A stretch of 64,000 nt of DNA, taken from the NCBI RefSeq assembly GCF_001544875.2, contig NZ_FCOA02000032.1, positions 1-64,000 of the forward strand. The letters run 5' to 3'. Under the pieces are notes generated by a model that was not told where the DNA came from, did no database searches, and saw only the letters and a program-made list of their open reading frames with translations. The stretch is from Caballeronia hypogeia. GTDB taxonomy: Bacteria; Pseudomonadota; Gammaproteobacteria; Burkholderiales; Burkholderiaceae. This document shows, in pieces, positions 9,988 through 19,592 of the stretch; the stretch's first letter is position 1; each line of letters begins with the position of its first letter. The translations under genes and the position numbers were made by a program.

Positions 9988-10134
9988 TCAGTGCCGATCA
10001 AGCCAAAAAAAGCGAAAAAGGCGCGCCCTCACCAACGCGGAGCACGCCTCGAAAATTTGGGGAAAACTTCTGCATTTTAGCCGAAAACGGGTTGGCCCCG
10101 CCGGTTTTCGCCGCCGGGTTCGCCGCAATGGGCC

Positions 10135-10395
10135 TCACGGCTGGCGCGCGAGCAGCGCCGCTTGCACGGCGCCGGTGTCGAGCCGGTAATGGCATAGCTC
10201 GACGCCGTCGAGCATCAGCACCGGCACGCGCTCGTTATAACGCGCTTCCAGCAGCGGATCTTCGTCGATATCGATCCATTCGATGCCCAGTCCGTGCCGC
10301 GCGGCGATGGGCTCGAGTGCGGCCCGCATGTCCTCGCACAGATGACACCAGGCGCGCCCGTACAGGATGAAAGCCACGCCCGGTTTCGATGTCAT
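10135..10395 (-). CDS. Glutaredoxin-family protein next to mucD
   Basis: 86 aa, thioredoxin fold. The redox motif C17-H-L-C20 sits after the first beta strand (FILYGRAWCHLC), and the cis-Pro segment is RVPVLMLDG, as in the glutaredoxin-like family often found in this place. It starts 6 bases after mucD, so it is very likely the last gene of the rpoE-rseA-rseB-mucD operon. A role in repairing thiols under envelope stress is inference. Substrate unknown. Confidence 0.85.
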   Translation of the reverse strand: MTSKPGVAFILYGRAWCHLCEDMRAALEPIAARHGLGIEWIDIDEDPLLEARYNERVPVLMLDGVELCHYRLDTGAVQAALLARQP

Positions 10396-10400
10396 CGTGC

Positions 10401-11936
10401 TTATTTCTGCGCCGGCACGCGCGGACGCAGCGGCACGAACTGGGTGTTGTCACCGCGACGCACGAGAATCGCGACCATCTTGCTGGCGTCCAGGCCTTGC
10501 GCGACTTCGAGGAACTGCTTCGCGCTGGTGATATCCGTATCGCCGACGCGCATGACGATGTCGCCCTTCTGGAAGCCCGCGCGCGCGGCCGGGCCTTCCA
10601 CCGCGTCGACCTGCACGCCGCTGCTGAGCTTCAGCGCTTTCTTCTGCTCAGGCGGAATGTCGCTCACCGCGAGGCCGAGCGAGTTGCTCGCGCGTTCCTT
10701 CGGCTGCGGCGACTTCTTCTGCTCGGTCTTCGCGACCTTGTCCGGCTGCATTTCGGCGACGGTGATCGGCAGATCGCGCGTCTGGCCCTTGCGCCAGATC
10801 GTGAGCGTGGTCTTCGTGCCGGGCTTGGTGTCGCCCACCATGCGCGGCAGATCCGTCGCGGTTTCGACGTTCACCCCGTTGAACTTCACGATGATGTCGC
10901 CCGGCTGCACGCCCGCCTTGTCGGCCGGACCGCCCGATTCGACGCTCGACACGAGCGCGCCCTGCGCCTTCGGCAGCCCGAGCGAATCAGCGACGTCCTT
11001 CGTCACTTCGCCGATCGCCACCGCGATGCGCCCGCGCACCACCTTGCCCGAAGTCTTCAACTGATCGGCAACGCGCATGGCTTCGTCGATTGGAATCGCG
11101 AACGAGATGCCCATGAAACCGCCCGTGCGGCTGTAGATCTGCGAGTTGATACCGATCACCTCGCCCGCCATGTTGATGAGCGGACCACCCGAGTTGCCAG
11201 GATTCACGGCCACATCGGTCTGGATGAACGGCAGATAGTCGCCCGTGTCGCGCCCCTTCGCACTGACGATGCCTGCCGTCACAGTGTTGTCGAGGCCGAA
11301 CGGCGAGCCGATCGCGAGCACCCATTCGCCGACGCGCACCTTGTTCGAATCGCCGATGGTGATGGCGGGCAGGTTCGTCGCGCTGATCTTAACCACGGCC
11401 ACGTCCGTGCGCTCGTCCACGCCGACGAGCCGCGCCTTGAATTCGCGCTTGTCGGTGAGCGTCACGTAGATGGTGTCCGCGTCGTCCACGACGTGAGCGT
11501 TGGTCATTACGTAGCCATCGGTCGACAGGATGAAGCCCGAACCGACGCCGCTGCTCTGCTCCGAGTTGTCCTGGTTGTCGTCCGGCGCATTGCGGCTGCC
11601 GCCCTTGCCCTGGTCGCCCTGGCTGCCGCCGCCGTTGTTGCCGCCGCCTCCGCCACCGCGCGGCGGCTGGCCGGGCATCGGGATGCCGAAGAAACGCCGG
11701 AAGAACTCGGACATGTCGCCTTCATCCATGCCGGGCGGCAGGCCGCGCAGGTCGCTGCCGGAGCCCACGCGCGAAGTCGTGCGAATGTTCACGACCGACG
11801 GCCCCACCTTGTCGACAAGCGTCGTGAAGTCGGGCAGGTTCACCATAGGCGCCGCCGCCGCAGTTTGCGAGACGAACGGCAGGCACACGGCGAGCGCCGC
11901 GGCCGCGATGAACCTGCGCAGCGAGAAGTTACTCAT
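10401..11936 (-). CDS. mucD: DegP/MucD-type periplasmic serine protease
   Basis: 511 aa. A signal peptide (~1-28, ending TAAAA) directs it to the periplasm. The trypsin-like domain has the triad H148 (TNAHVV), D178 (RTDVAVVK) and S249 (NPGNSGGP), followed by two PDZ domains. Between residues ~93 and 130 there is a Gly/Asn-rich, low-complexity insertion in the region of the Q-linker/LA loop. Such proteases degrade or chaperone misfolded envelope proteins. Position downstream of rpoE-rseA-rseB matches the algU-mucA-mucB-mucD arrangement, so it is probably a sigma-E operon member. Confidence 0.95.
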   Translation of the reverse strand: MSNFSLRRFIAAAALAVCLPFVSQTAAAAPMVNLPDFTTLVDKVGPSVVNIRTTSRVGSGSDLRGLPPGMDEGDMSEFFRRFFGIPMPGQPPRGGGGGGNNGGGSQGDQGKGGSRNAPDDNQDNSEQSSGVGSGFILSTDGYVMTNAHVVDDADTIYVTLTDKREFKARLVGVDERTDVAVVKISATNLPAITIGDSNKVRVGEWVLAIGSPFGLDNTVTAGIVSAKGRDTGDYLPFIQTDVAVNPGNSGGPLINMAGEVIGINSQIYSRTGGFMGISFAIPIDEAMRVADQLKTSGKVVRGRIAVAIGEVTKDVADSLGLPKAQGALVSSVESGGPADKAGVQPGDIIVKFNGVNVETATDLPRMVGDTKPGTKTTLTIWRKGQTRDLPITVAEMQPDKVAKTEQKKSPQPKERASNSLGLAVSDIPPEQKKALKLSSGVQVDAVEGPAARAGFQKGDIVMRVGDTDITSAKQFLEVAQGLDASKMVAILVRRGDNTQFVPLRPRVPAQK

Positions 11937-11958
11937 ATGTCGGAGGCCGGGAACGGGA

Positions 11959-13005
11959 TTACCTGGAAGGCTTGTATTCTATGGTAGAAGCAAATTGCTG
12001 CAATGTGGCTTGCGGCACTTCACCCAGCAAGGTAATCCAGAAATCTCCGCGACGCTTCACCAGAACGTGCGTGGCGCCGCTATTGCCCGCGCCCTCCTTC
12101 CGCGTGCTCTTCTCCACCGGTTCGACGAACACCGAGATGGTCGCGAGGCCATCGGAGAACACGGCCTGATCGACCGGAATCGGCGGCTGGCCTTGCTGGC
12201 TCGACGCCATCGGACGACGCAATTCGCGAATCTTGCGAAAGCCGGCGATATTCGGCGTCATCTGCCAGCCCTGAGCTTCCATGTCGACCGGCTGCACCGG
12301 CGGACGCACGATGGTCCAGCCCGACGTGCTGCGAATGCCGTTCGCGATCGGGGCCTTGTCGCCGGGGCCGCCGATACGCACTTGCGAGAACGAAAGCTGT
12401 TCGAGCACCTGACCGTCCGGATCGAGCGTCTGCGCGCGCAGCAGAAGGCCGGTTTTTGCGTCGGCCCAAAGCTTGTATGCAAACCGATAGGAATCTTTCG
12501 GGTCGAGCTCGAGCACCTGGCTTTCCACGCCCGCGACGCGGTCGGCGCCCAGAAGCTTCGGTTCGTAGACGGACAAGACCTGATCGCCGCTTGTGGAGAG
12601 CAGCGCCGGGAACGAATCCCGGCTTTGCCGATGCTCGACCACGAGAAGGTGTCGCTCGGGCACGAAGGTGAACATGTCGTCATCGTGGCGCAGCATCTTT
12701 CGAGGCGCGCCATCGAGACTTTCCAGCGATTCGTATTCGCCGTCGCCGCGAGTGGCGACGTGCGTGATTCGCGACGATTGCACAGTCGCGCCACGCTGAT
12801 AGACGAAGGTGCCCTCGTAGTTCTGCTGCTGGGCCGCTTCGTGAATGCGGTTGAGCAGAGTGGCGGCTGATTTGCGAGTAGCGGCGGGATCGTCGCCCTG
12901 AGCGTACGAACTCGATACCGCTGTCAACAACGCGGCTGCGCAGAGCATCAATGCCGGCAGCCGCCCCCAGTAGTTTGTTTTATTCAACCGCACACTCAGC
13001 ATCAA
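11959..13005 (-). CDS. rseB: Sigma-E regulatory protein RseB/MucB
   Basis: About 348 aa with a signal peptide (hydrophobic stretch ~14-34, ending in SSSYAQ). RseB/MucB is a periplasmic protein with a LolA-like domain that binds anti-sigma factor RseA and shields it from protease until envelope stress occurs. Family features include NYEGTFVYQRG near the start of the mature protein and the C-terminal ALVKRRGDFWITLLGEVP-type segment. Two consecutive ATG codons (13005, 13002) are possible starts. It begins one base after the rseA stop, indicating coupled translation. Confidence 0.93.
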   Translation of the reverse strand: MMLSVRLNKTNYWGRLPALMLCAAALLTAVSSSYAQGDDPAATRKSAATLLNRIHEAAQQQNYEGTFVYQRGATVQSSRITHVATRGDGEYESLESLDGAPRKMLRHDDDMFTFVPERHLLVVEHRQSRDSFPALLSTSGDQVLSVYEPKLLGADRVAGVESQVLELDPKDSYRFAYKLWADAKTGLLLRAQTLDPDGQVLEQLSFSQVRIGGPGDKAPIANGIRSTSGWTIVRPPVQPVDMEAQGWQMTPNIAGFRKIRELRRPMASSQQGQPPIPVDQAVFSDGLATISVFVEPVEKSTRKEGAGNSGATHVLVKRRGDFWITLLGEVPQATLQQFASTIEYKPSR

Positions 13006-13006
13006 A

Positions 13007-13639
13007 TTATTGGCCTTGCGATGTAGCCGCGGCGCGGATCAAAGGCATGGAACCGGGCATCACAGGCTGCTGGGAGAATTGCTGATGCGCTTCGAGATAC
13101 TGGTCGAGATTCGCGTCGCGGATGATGTTCGCCTCGACGATGGGCGCCTGCCGCGTCACCGCCGGCACCGACGCCATCGCCACGCGCTGCACCGAGTCCG
13201 GAGCGACGCTCGCGACCTGCGCGCCGGAATGGCTGTCCACGCCTTGCAGTTGCGGCACCACGATCCAGGTCAAGGTAGCGGCGGCCGCGGCCACAGCGAA
13301 CGCCGGCATGACGCGCCGGCGCAACATGCCGCCACGCGCTTTCACCGCCGCTGCCGGCAACGCCGCGGGCGCGAGCACGTGCGCCTCGGCTTCGAAACGC
13401 GCGGAGAACGTGGCCATGAACGCGCTGCTGCGCGCCGGGCTGATCGCGAGATCGTCGGAGCGCAGGGCGTCGCCGATCAGGTGATATTCCGACCACGCTG
13501 CGCGTTCGTCGTTTTTCAGCTCCGCGAGAAACTGGCTGATGCTGCCAGTTTCCTCCAGCGACTCACCGTCGACGAATGCCGACATGCGCTCGCCGCGCGA
13601 ACCCGCTTGCGTCTGATTCTGCATCGAGACCGACCCCAT
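13007..13639 (-). CDS. rseA: Anti-sigma-E factor RseA/MucA
   Basis: About 210 aa from the ATG at 13639 (ATGs at 13651 and 13624 are alternatives; the frame runs open to 13786 but the extra N-terminus has no family resemblance). The N-terminal cytoplasmic domain opens ERMSAFVDGE and continues with an AAWSEYHLIGDALRS stretch that is typical of anti-sigma-E domains. A single membrane segment lies near AFAVAAAAATLTWIVV. The periplasmic C-terminus should contact RseB. It sits directly between rpoE and rseB. It sequesters RpoE at the membrane until cleaved. Confidence 0.9.
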   Translation of the reverse strand: MGSVSMQNQTQAGSRGERMSAFVDGESLEETGSISQFLAELKNDERAAWSEYHLIGDALRSDDLAISPARSSAFMATFSARFEAEAHVLAPAALPAAAVKARGGMLRRRVMPAFAVAAAAATLTWIVVPQLQGVDSHSGAQVASVAPDSVQRVAMASVPAVTRQAPIVEANIIRDANLDQYLEAHQQFSQQPVMPGSMPLIRAAATSQGQ

Positions 13640-13718
13640 GATGCGCCCCATCTTTGACCCCACCCCGTAGTGACACCACCTAACCCAGATATCGCGCCCT
13701 TGCCCCGTGGTGTGCTGC

Positions 13719-14318
13719 TTACCAGCGTTTGCCTTCGGGAGTGTCCAACAACGGACGCAATTTTGCCGCAATGGCTTCGCGAGCACGGAAAATTCTCGAT
13801 CTGACGGTCCCGATCGGGCAATCCATCATTTCGGCGATTTCCTCGTAGCTCAGTCCTTCAATTTCCCGAAGCGTGATGGCGGTGCGCAGTTCCTCCGGCA
13901 GCAACGCCATCGCGGCGTTGACCGTCTGAGCAATCTGCTTGCTCATCAACATCGACTCGGGCGTGTTGATATCCCTTAGTTGGTCCGCGTCGGAGAAAGT
14001 TTCCGCTTCTTCCGCATCGGCTTCGGTAGAAGTGGGAGCGCGGCGGCCCTGAGTTGCAAGATAGTTTTTTGCCGTATTGACAGCAATCCGGTAGAGCCAG
14101 GTGTAAAACGCCGATTCGCCCCGAAATTGTGGCAGCGCGCGATAAGCCTTGATGAAGGCGTCCTGGGCGACGTCCTCGACCTCGGCGGGGTCGCGCACGA
14201 GGCGCGAGATCAGTCGAATGATCTTGCGGTGGTATTTGGCGACCAGCAGTTCGAACGCGGCCTTGTCACCCTTCTGGACACGCTCGACCAGCAATTGGTC
14301 GATTTCTTTTTCGCTCAC
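13719..14318 (-). CDS. rpoE: ECF sigma factor RpoE (sigma-E / AlgU)
   Basis: 199 aa from a GTG at 14318; the open frame continues upstream but the sigma-70 region 2 homology (QLLVERVQKGDKAAFELLVAKYHRK) begins right after this codon. Region 2 includes DVAQDAFIKAYRALPQFRGESAFYTWLYRIA, and region 4 EIEGLSYEEIAEMMDCPIGTVRSRI. It directs transcription of envelope-stress genes and is held by RseA, encoded ~80 bases downstream. A sigma-70-like promoter lies in the gap upstream, together with a 9-bp direct repeat (GTTACAG twice, 14404-14419). Confidence 0.96.
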   Translation of the reverse strand: MSEKEIDQLLVERVQKGDKAAFELLVAKYHRKIIRLISRLVRDPAEVEDVAQDAFIKAYRALPQFRGESAFYTWLYRIAVNTAKNYLATQGRRAPTSTEADAEEAETFSDADQLRDINTPESMLMSKQIAQTVNAAMALLPEELRTAITLREIEGLSYEEIAEMMDCPIGTVRSRIFRAREAIAAKLRPLLDTPEGKRW

Positions 14319-14358
14319 CTGGGAAATCCGTTTGACTTGGGCTGTTGCGCGGAGGGCT

Positions 14359-14385
14359 ATTGTAGCGTTACCGCCTGTAAGGCAA
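14359..14385 (-). promoter_or_regulatory. Candidate sigma-70 promoter of rpoE
   Basis: Minus strand: -35 TTGCCT (14380-14385) and -10 TACAAT (14359-14364) separated by 15 bp (16 if TTTGCC is taken). Transcription would start ~10 bases before 14345, about 30 nt ahead of the GTG. No GGAACTT-type sigma-E box was found here by eye. Confidence 0.45.
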
Positions 14386-14413
14386 ACGGTACGCTCATGT
14401 GCCGTTACAGTCG

Positions 14414-14878
14414 TTACAGGTGGGAAGCCGCGGCGCGGCGGGCCTGCACGGAAAGCTGGCGGAAGGTGTCGGCATCGACGGAATCGGCCGCGAGAACGAG
14501 CGTTTCGCGCTTTCCGCCCGTGCCCGCCAGCGTCAGCGCGAGCAACCGGCCGCTCCACTGCGCGCAGCCGGAAATGCGTGCGTGGCGCGCCTCGCCTCGC
14601 CGATTCCACAGCGTGAGCGCGTCGGAATGAAGACGGATGGCGCTCGGCTGGGCGCGTATCCACCGATACCCCGCGAGCCCGAGCGCCGCGACCGTGGCCG
14701 CGCCCGCCATCGACGCATGCCCTGCGTGTTCCGTGTGCCCAAACACGCATTGAAACACCGCCGCACCCGCCAAGCCCACGAAACCCAGCAGCGCAGCCGC
14801 CAGAAAACGCGACGGCCGCAGCGCGACGTTTCCATCGCCATGCGGCCGGTTCACGAACGCGCTCGCCATCTCCGACAC
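14414..14878 (-). CDS. Small membrane protein, YgfX-like, between fabF and rpoE
   Basis: 154 aa. Two hydrophobic segments (~25-45 and ~54-72) are followed by a soluble part starting RWIRAQPSAIRLHSDALTLWNRRG and a GKRETLVLAADSVDADTFRQL tail. The layout (two helices then a small beta-rich domain ending in an 'R-x-L-x-V' helix) resembles YgfX/CptA-family proteins, but I see no decisive motif. It starts 24 bases after fabF and ends ~95 bases before rpoE, so it may be carried on the fab message. Function unknown. Confidence 0.7.
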   Translation of the reverse strand: MSEMASAFVNRPHGDGNVALRPSRFLAAALLGFVGLAGAAVFQCVFGHTEHAGHASMAGAATVAALGLAGYRWIRAQPSAIRLHSDALTLWNRRGEARHARISGCAQWSGRLLALTLAGTGGKRETLVLAADSVDADTFRQLSVQARRAAASHL

Positions 14879-14902
14879 CCCGTTCCGACGAGCGCGCCGC
14901 GC

Positions 14903-16144
14903 TTAACTATGACGCTTGAAGACGAGCGAGCCGTTCGTGCCGCCAAAGCCGAACGAGTTCTTCACCGCCACGTCGATCTTCATGTCCCGCGCGGTGTTCG
15001 CGCAGTAGTCCAGGTCGCATTTCGGATCCTGGTTGAAGATGTTGATGGTCGGCGGCGACACCTGGTTGTGGATCGCCAGCACGGTGAACACCGACTCCAG
15101 GCCGCCCGCGCCGCCCAGCAGGTGGCCGGTCATCGACTTGGTGGAGTTCACGACGGCCTTCTTCGCCTGATCGCCGAGCGCGCGCGTGATGCCGATGGTC
15201 TCGGCGATGTCGCCCAGCGGCGTCGAGGTGCCGTGCGCGTTGACGTAGTCGACTTCGTCGGGGTTGATGCGCGCGTTCTTCATCGCGTTGACCATGGCGC
15301 GACGGCCGCCGTCGCCGTCTTCCGGCGGCGCGGTCATGTGATACGCGTCGCCGCTCATGCCGTAGCCGAGTACTTCCGCGTAGATCTTCGCGCCCCGCGC
15401 TTTCGCGTGTTCGTACTCTTCGAGCACCATCACGCCCGCGCCTTCGCCGAGCACGAAGCCGTCGCGGTCGGTGTCCCACGGACGGCTTGCCGTCGCCGGA
15501 TCGTCGTTGCGCTGCGAGAGCGCGCGCGCCGCCGCGAAGCCGCCGATGCCGAGCGGGGAAACCGTCGCTTCCGCGCCGCCCGCGATCATCACGTCCGCGT
15601 CGCCGTATTCGATCAGGCGCGACGCTTCGCCGATGCAATGCAGGCCGGTCGTGCAGGCCGTGACCATCGACAGGTTCGGCCCCTTGAAGCCGAAGCGGAT
15701 CGACAGATGGCCGGAGATCATGTTGATGATCGACGCCGGCACGAAGAACGGCGAGATGCGGCGCGGACCGCGATTGAGCAGCTCGGTCTGCGTCACTTCG
15801 ATCATCGGCAGGCCGCCGATGCCCGACCCGACCACCACGCCCACGCGCTCCGCGTTTTCATCGGTGATTTCGAGGCCGGAATCCTGCATGGCCTGCACGC
15901 CCGCGGCGAAACCATAATGGATGAAGGTATCCATATGGCGCGCCTCTTTGGCTGGCATGTAGTCTTCGATATTGAAGCCCTTCACTTCGCCCGCGAAACG
16001 CGTGGAAAAGTTCGTGGCGTCGAACTTCGTGATATTCGCGATGCCCGACTTGCCCGCGACCAGATTGGCCCAGCCGTCGGCAACAGTATTGCCGACAGGC
16101 GAAACGAGCCCCAGGCCTGTAACAACAACTCGACGACGGCTCAC
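14903..16144 (-). CDS. fabF: 3-oxoacyl-ACP synthase II
   Basis: 413 aa. FabF condenses malonyl-ACP with acyl-ACP in fatty-acid elongation and sets temperature-dependent unsaturation. The Cys-His-His triad is visible: C164 in VTACTTG, H304 in [11 protein letters not shown] and H341 in [13 protein letters not shown]. Length is typical. It lies ~145 bases after acpP, its carrier substrate. All fab genes from plsX to fabF are on the same strand. Confidence 0.98.
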   Translation of the reverse strand: MSRRRVVVTGLGLVSPVGNTVADGWANLVAGKSGIANITKFDATNFSTRFAGEVKGFNIEDYMPAKEARHMDTFIHYGFAAGVQAMQDSGLEITDENAERVGVVVGSGIGGLPMIEVTQTELLNRGPRRISPFFVPASIINMISGHLSIRFGFKGPNLSMVTACTTGLHCIGEASRLIEYGDADVMIAGGAEATVSPLGIGGFAAARALSQRNDDPATASRPWDTDRDGFVLGEGAGVMVLEEYEHAKARGAKIYAEVLGYGMSGDAYHMTAPPEDGDGGRRAMVNAMKNARINPDEVDYVNAHGTSTPLGDIAETIGITRALGDQAKKAVVNSTKSMTGHLLGGAGGLESVFTVLAIHNQVSPPTINIFNQDPKCDLDYCANTARDMKIDVAVKNSFGFGGTNGSLVFKRHS

Positions 16145-16288
16145 GGTAACCCCTTATCCATAGAATGACGAAAAACAAAAACCACAGCGGCCACAGGAAA
16201 CCGCCCTGTGAGCCCTGTGGCTCTCAAATCGATCTGCAGCGACGATGCTTCAAGCTGGTTGAGCGCTGAGTCGCTGACGCGTCCGGCC

Positions 16289-16528
16289 TCAGGCCTTGAC
16301 GTTCGCGCGGGCGTAGTCGATCGCCTGCTGAACCGTGGTGATCTTTTCGGCCTCTTCATCGGGAATTTCCATGCCGAATTCGTCTTCCAGCGCCATCACG
16401 AGTTCGACCGTATCGAGCGAGTCAGCGCCCAGATCGTTCACGAACGATGCTTCGTTCTTGATTTCGGCTTCCGCCACGCCCAGTTGTTCGGCGACGATCT
16501 TCTTCACGCGCTGTTCGATGTTGTCCAT
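16289..16528 (-). CDS. acpP: Acyl carrier protein
   Basis: 79 aa, highly acidic. Phosphopantetheine is attached to S37 in the [13 protein letters not shown] motif by AcpS (encoded at 2953-3357). It carries the growing acyl chain for FabD, FabH, FabG and FabF, all encoded here. It follows fabG after 271 bases and precedes fabF, the standard fabD-fabG-acpP-fabF order. A TAAAAT -10-like hexamer at 16573-16578 (minus strand) suggests that acpP also has its own promoter, as is common for this highly expressed gene. Confidence 0.98.
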
Positions 16529-16775
16529 GCAGCCCTCCGAGGGGAAAAAAGTTCAAAAATACGAGTGCGCGCATTTTATCAGGTTTGGACCCGCAAAATA
16601 CGGCGCGTCAGTTCCATGCTCCGCCGTCCGGTGCGCTTCATCAAGAGGACTGCCGCCGGCCTTGCATCGATTCTTCTCTGCCGCGCTGGTGCGGTGCGCA
16701 CGATGCCGTTTTCAGCATTTTGCGCGCCCGTCCCGGCGCGGATATTAAGCGAATTTCGGCGAAATGCCTATTAAG

Positions 16776-16810
16776 GCCTTACATGTACAGGCCGAAGCCT
16801 TACATGTACA
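16776..16810 (-). repeat. 21-bp tandem duplication spanning the fabG stop codon
   Basis: A 14-base unit GCCTTACATGTACA occurs at 16776-16789 and again at 16797-16810, a period of 21 bases. The second copy contains the fabG stop and its last codons (Met-Tyr-Met-stop). The first repeats an in-frame Tyr-Met-stop seven codons downstream. It looks like a recent slippage duplication that left a back-up stop. Confidence 0.75.
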
Positions 16811-17540
16811 TCCCGCCGTTCACATGCAGCGTCGTGCCCGTGATGTAGCCCGCGAACGGCGACGCCAGGAACGACACAGCATGCGCGATATCTTCAGGGC
16901 TGCCCAGTCGGCCAAGCGGGATAGACGCGGTGAGCGCGGTGCGCTGCTCTTCGGGCAGAACCTTGGTCATGTCGGTGTCGATGAAACCCGGCGCGATGCA
17001 GTTCACCGTGATGCCGCGGCTGCCGATTTCACGCGCGAGCGCGCGCGTCATGCCCGCCACGCCGGCCTTCGCGGCCGCGTAGTTCGCCTGACCAGGATTG
17101 CCGGAACTGCCTACCACCGACGTGATGTTGATGATGCGTCCGCCGCGCGCCTTCATCATCGGGCGCAGCACCGCGCGCGACAGACGAAAGACCGCGCGCA
17201 GGTTGGTGTCGATGACGGCGTCGAATTCGTCGTCCTTCATGCGCATCGCGAGCTGGTCCTTCGTGATGCCCGCGTTGTTCACGAGAATGTTCAGGCCGCC
17301 GAATTCCTTCACGATCGAATCGATGAACGTGTCGCCGGCCGCGTCGTCGTTCACGTTCAGCACCGCGCCGCGGCCCTTGCAGCCCGCCTGCTGCAGCGCT
17401 TCGCTGATACCGGCCGCGCCGCTTTCGCTGGTCGCCGTGCCGATCACCGTCGCGCCCTGCTTCGCGAGCTCGAGCGCGATCGCGCGTCCGATGCCGCGCG
17501 ACGCGCCCGTGACGATTGCTACCTGGTTTTCGAGATTCAT
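16800..17540 (-). CDS. fabG: 3-oxoacyl-ACP reductase
   Basis: 246 aa, short-chain dehydrogenase using NADPH to reduce 3-oxoacyl-ACP. The ATG at 17540 is chosen because the Rossmann motif TGASRGIG begins at residue 11; the longer open frame upstream overlaps fabD. Catalytic residues are S141, Y154 and K158 (NYAAAKAG). The C-terminal INGGMYM-type end matches FabG. It starts 11 bases after fabD. Its 3' end carries a short tandem duplication. Confidence 0.98.
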   Translation of the reverse strand: MNLENQVAIVTGASRGIGRAIALELAKQGATVIGTATSESGAAGISEALQQAGCKGRGAVLNVNDDAAGDTFIDSIVKEFGGLNILVNNAGITKDQLAMRMKDDEFDAVIDTNLRAVFRLSRAVLRPMMKARGGRIINITSVVGSSGNPGQANYAAAKAGVAGMTRALAREIGSRGITVNCIAPGFIDTDMTKVLPEEQRTALTASIPLGRLGSPEDIAHAVSFLASPFAGYITGTTLHVNGGMYM

Positions 17541-17551
17541 GTGGTTATTCC

Positions 17552-18484
17552 TCAGCCTGCGATCAGTTTGCGCGTTTCTTCCAGCGAAGCCGGATCGAAG
17601 ATCGAGGCGCCGACGAGATTGCCGTCGATACGCTTCGTCAGACCCGCGAGCACCTTGCCCGGACCGCATTCGATGACGTGCGTGACGCCGTCCTTCGCCA
17701 TTGCCTGCACGCATTCGACCCAGCGCACCGGACCGGCGGCCTGGCGCACGAGCGCGTCCTTGATCGCGGCCGGATCGGAGGTCACGGCGACATCGATGTT
17801 ATTGATCAGCGGAATCTGCGGCGCTCGGATTTCGACCTTAGCGAGATAGTCGCGCAACTGGTCCGACGCGGGCTTGAGCAGCGACGAATGGAACGGCGCC
17901 GACACCGGCAGCGGCAGCGCGCGCTTCGCGCCCTTCGCCTTGGCCACTTCGCACGCTTTCTCGACACCCGCCTTCGCGCCGGCGATCACGACTTGCGCCG
18001 GCGCGTTGAAATTCACCGCTTCGACCACGCCCGCAGCCGATGCTTCCGCGCATACGGCGCGCACGGTGTCGTCGTCGAGGCCGAGAATCGCGGCCATGCC
18101 GCCCTCGCCCACTGGCACGGCGCTTTGCATCGCCTGCGCGCGAAAGCGCACGAGCGGCACGGCGTCCGCGAAGGCGAGCGCGCCAGCCGCGACGAGCGCA
18201 GTGTATTCACCGAGGCTGTGACCCGCGACCAGCGCGGGCTTCAAACCGGTTTCCTTTTCCCACACTCGGTAAATAGCGTAGGCGGCCGTCAGCATGACGG
18301 GCTGCGTGTTGGTCGTCAGGTTCAGCTCTTCGGCGGGGCCCTCGGCGATCAGCTTGCCGAGATCCTGCCCGAGCGCGTCGGAAGCTTGCTGCACCGTTTC
18401 GCGCACGATGGCGTTGTCGGCGAATGCGTTCAGCATGCCGATCGACTGCGAACCCTGTCCGGGAAACACGAACGCAAATTTCAT
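17552..18484 (-). CDS. fabD: Malonyl-CoA:ACP transacylase
   Basis: 310 aa. FabD loads malonyl groups from CoA to ACP for chain extension. The ATG at 18484 opens with KFAFVFPGQGSQ, the usual FabD N-terminus; an ATG 13 codons upstream is less likely. The nucleophile is S90 in AGHSLGEY, and the His partner lies in VSAPFHSSLL. It starts ~120 bases after fabH and is 11 bases from fabG. Confidence 0.98.
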   Translation of the reverse strand: MKFAFVFPGQGSQSIGMLNAFADNAIVRETVQQASDALGQDLGKLIAEGPAEELNLTTNTQPVMLTAAYAIYRVWEKETGLKPALVAGHSLGEYTALVAAGALAFADAVPLVRFRAQAMQSAVPVGEGGMAAILGLDDDTVRAVCAEASAAGVVEAVNFNAPAQVVIAGAKAGVEKACEVAKAKGAKRALPLPVSAPFHSSLLKPASDQLRDYLAKVEIRAPQIPLINNIDVAVTSDPAAIKDALVRQAAGPVRWVECVQAMAKDGVTHVIECGPGKVLAGLTKRIDGNLVGASIFDPASLEETRKLIAG

Positions 18485-18602
18485 ATCGTCCTCGTTGATT
18501 GGAATGATCCGCGATGTCTTCATGGACCGCGCGCTCGAGCGGCGCGCGGGTCGTCGACGAAGAAGGATCAGTTACGAATAGGTAGAGGGTCGATTAAGCG
18601 GA

Positions 18603-19592
18603 TCAGTAGCGGATGACCGACGCGCCCCACGTGAAGCCGCCGCCCACGCCTTCGATGAGAATGTTGTCGCCGCGCTTGATGCGCCCGTCGCGCACGGCGA
18701 CATCGAGCGCGAGCGGAATCGACGCCGCCGACGTGTTGCCGTGCTCGCCGACCGTCACGACCATGCGCTCGGCCGGCAGATGCAGCTTGCGCGCCGTGCT
18801 CTGCATGATGCGGATATTGGCCTGATGCGGGATCAGCCAGTCAATGTCGTCGGGCGTGAGTTTGGCCTTGTCGAGCGCTTCGAGCGCGACTTTTTCCAGC
18901 ACGTTGACCGCGAGTTTGAACACCGCTTGCCCGTCCATGTGCAGGAACGCGCTGCCTTCGACCACGCCGCCGTTCACGTTGCCCGGCGTGCAGAGAATTT
19001 CCGAATAGCTGCCGTCCGCGTGCAGCGCGCTCGACAGCACGCCCGGCTCGTCCGACGCCTGCAGGATGACCGCGCCCGCGCCGTCGCCAAACAGCACGCA
19101 CGTGGTGCGGTCCTTGAAGTCGAGAATGCGCGAGAACGTCTCCGCGCCGACGACAAGCGCCGTGCGGTTCAGACCACTGCGAATGAAGCTGTCCGCCGTC
19201 GCCACGCCATAGGCGAAGCCGGAGCACACGGCCTGAACGTCGAAGGCCGCGCCATTGTTCTTGATGCCGAGCTTGTTCTGCAGCAGACAGGCGGTGCTCG
19301 GGAACACGAAGTCCGGCGTGGACGTCGCGACGATGATCAGATCGATGCTTTGAGGATCGATGCCCGCCGCTTCGATCGCCTTCTGCGAGGCGATGAGCGC
19401 GAGGTCGCTCGTGGTCTGGTTCGGAGCCGCGAAATGGCGTGCGTGAATGCCGGTGCGCGCGACGATCCATTCATCGCTCGTCTCGACGCCCTGCTGGGCG
19501 AGACGGTCCGCCAATGCCTGATTCGTGATGCGCTCGGACGGCAGATAGCTGCCGGTGCCCAGCACGCGCGCGTAAAGATTGGATTGAGCCAT
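18603..19592 (-). CDS. fabH: 3-oxoacyl-ACP synthase III
   Basis: 329 aa. FabH starts fatty-acid synthesis by condensing acetyl-CoA with malonyl-ACP. Catalytic C123 lies in [10 protein letters not shown], with His in [10 protein letters not shown] and Asn in [12 protein letters not shown]. Its ATG overlaps the plsX stop by one base (TAATG), so translation is coupled. Length is typical. Confidence 0.98.
   Translation of the reverse strand: MAQSNLYARVLGTGSYLPSERITNQALADRLAQQGVETSDEWIVARTGIHARHFAAPNQTTSDLALIASQKAIEAAGIDPQSIDLIIVATSTPDFVFPSTACLLQNKLGIKNNGAAFDVQAVCSGFAYGVATADSFIRSGLNRTALVVGAETFSRILDFKDRTTCVLFGDGAGAVILQASDEPGVLSSALHADGSYSEILCTPGNVNGGVVEGSAFLHMDGQAVFKLAVNVLEKVALEALDKAKLTPDDIDWLIPHQANIRIMQSTARKLHLPAERMVVTVGEHGNTSAASIPLALDVAVRDGRIKRGDNILIEGVGGGFTWGASVIRY

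Noticed and set aside
7087-10080. Open frame of almost 1000 codons on the plus strand
   Set aside because: It lies opposite lepB and lepA, whose proteins are fully recognisable. The translation is rich in Arg, His and Asp with no family resemblance, typical of antisense frames in GC-rich DNA.
10082-10110. Inverted repeat CGAAAAC..GTTTTCG between the glutaredoxin gene and lepA
   Set aside because: Arms are short with a long loop and no U-run; not enough for a terminator call.
14404-14419. Direct repeat of GTTACAG upstream of rpoE
   Set aside because: Partly overlaps the end of the upstream coding sequence and matches no sigma-E or regulator motif I know; noted only in the rpoE entry.
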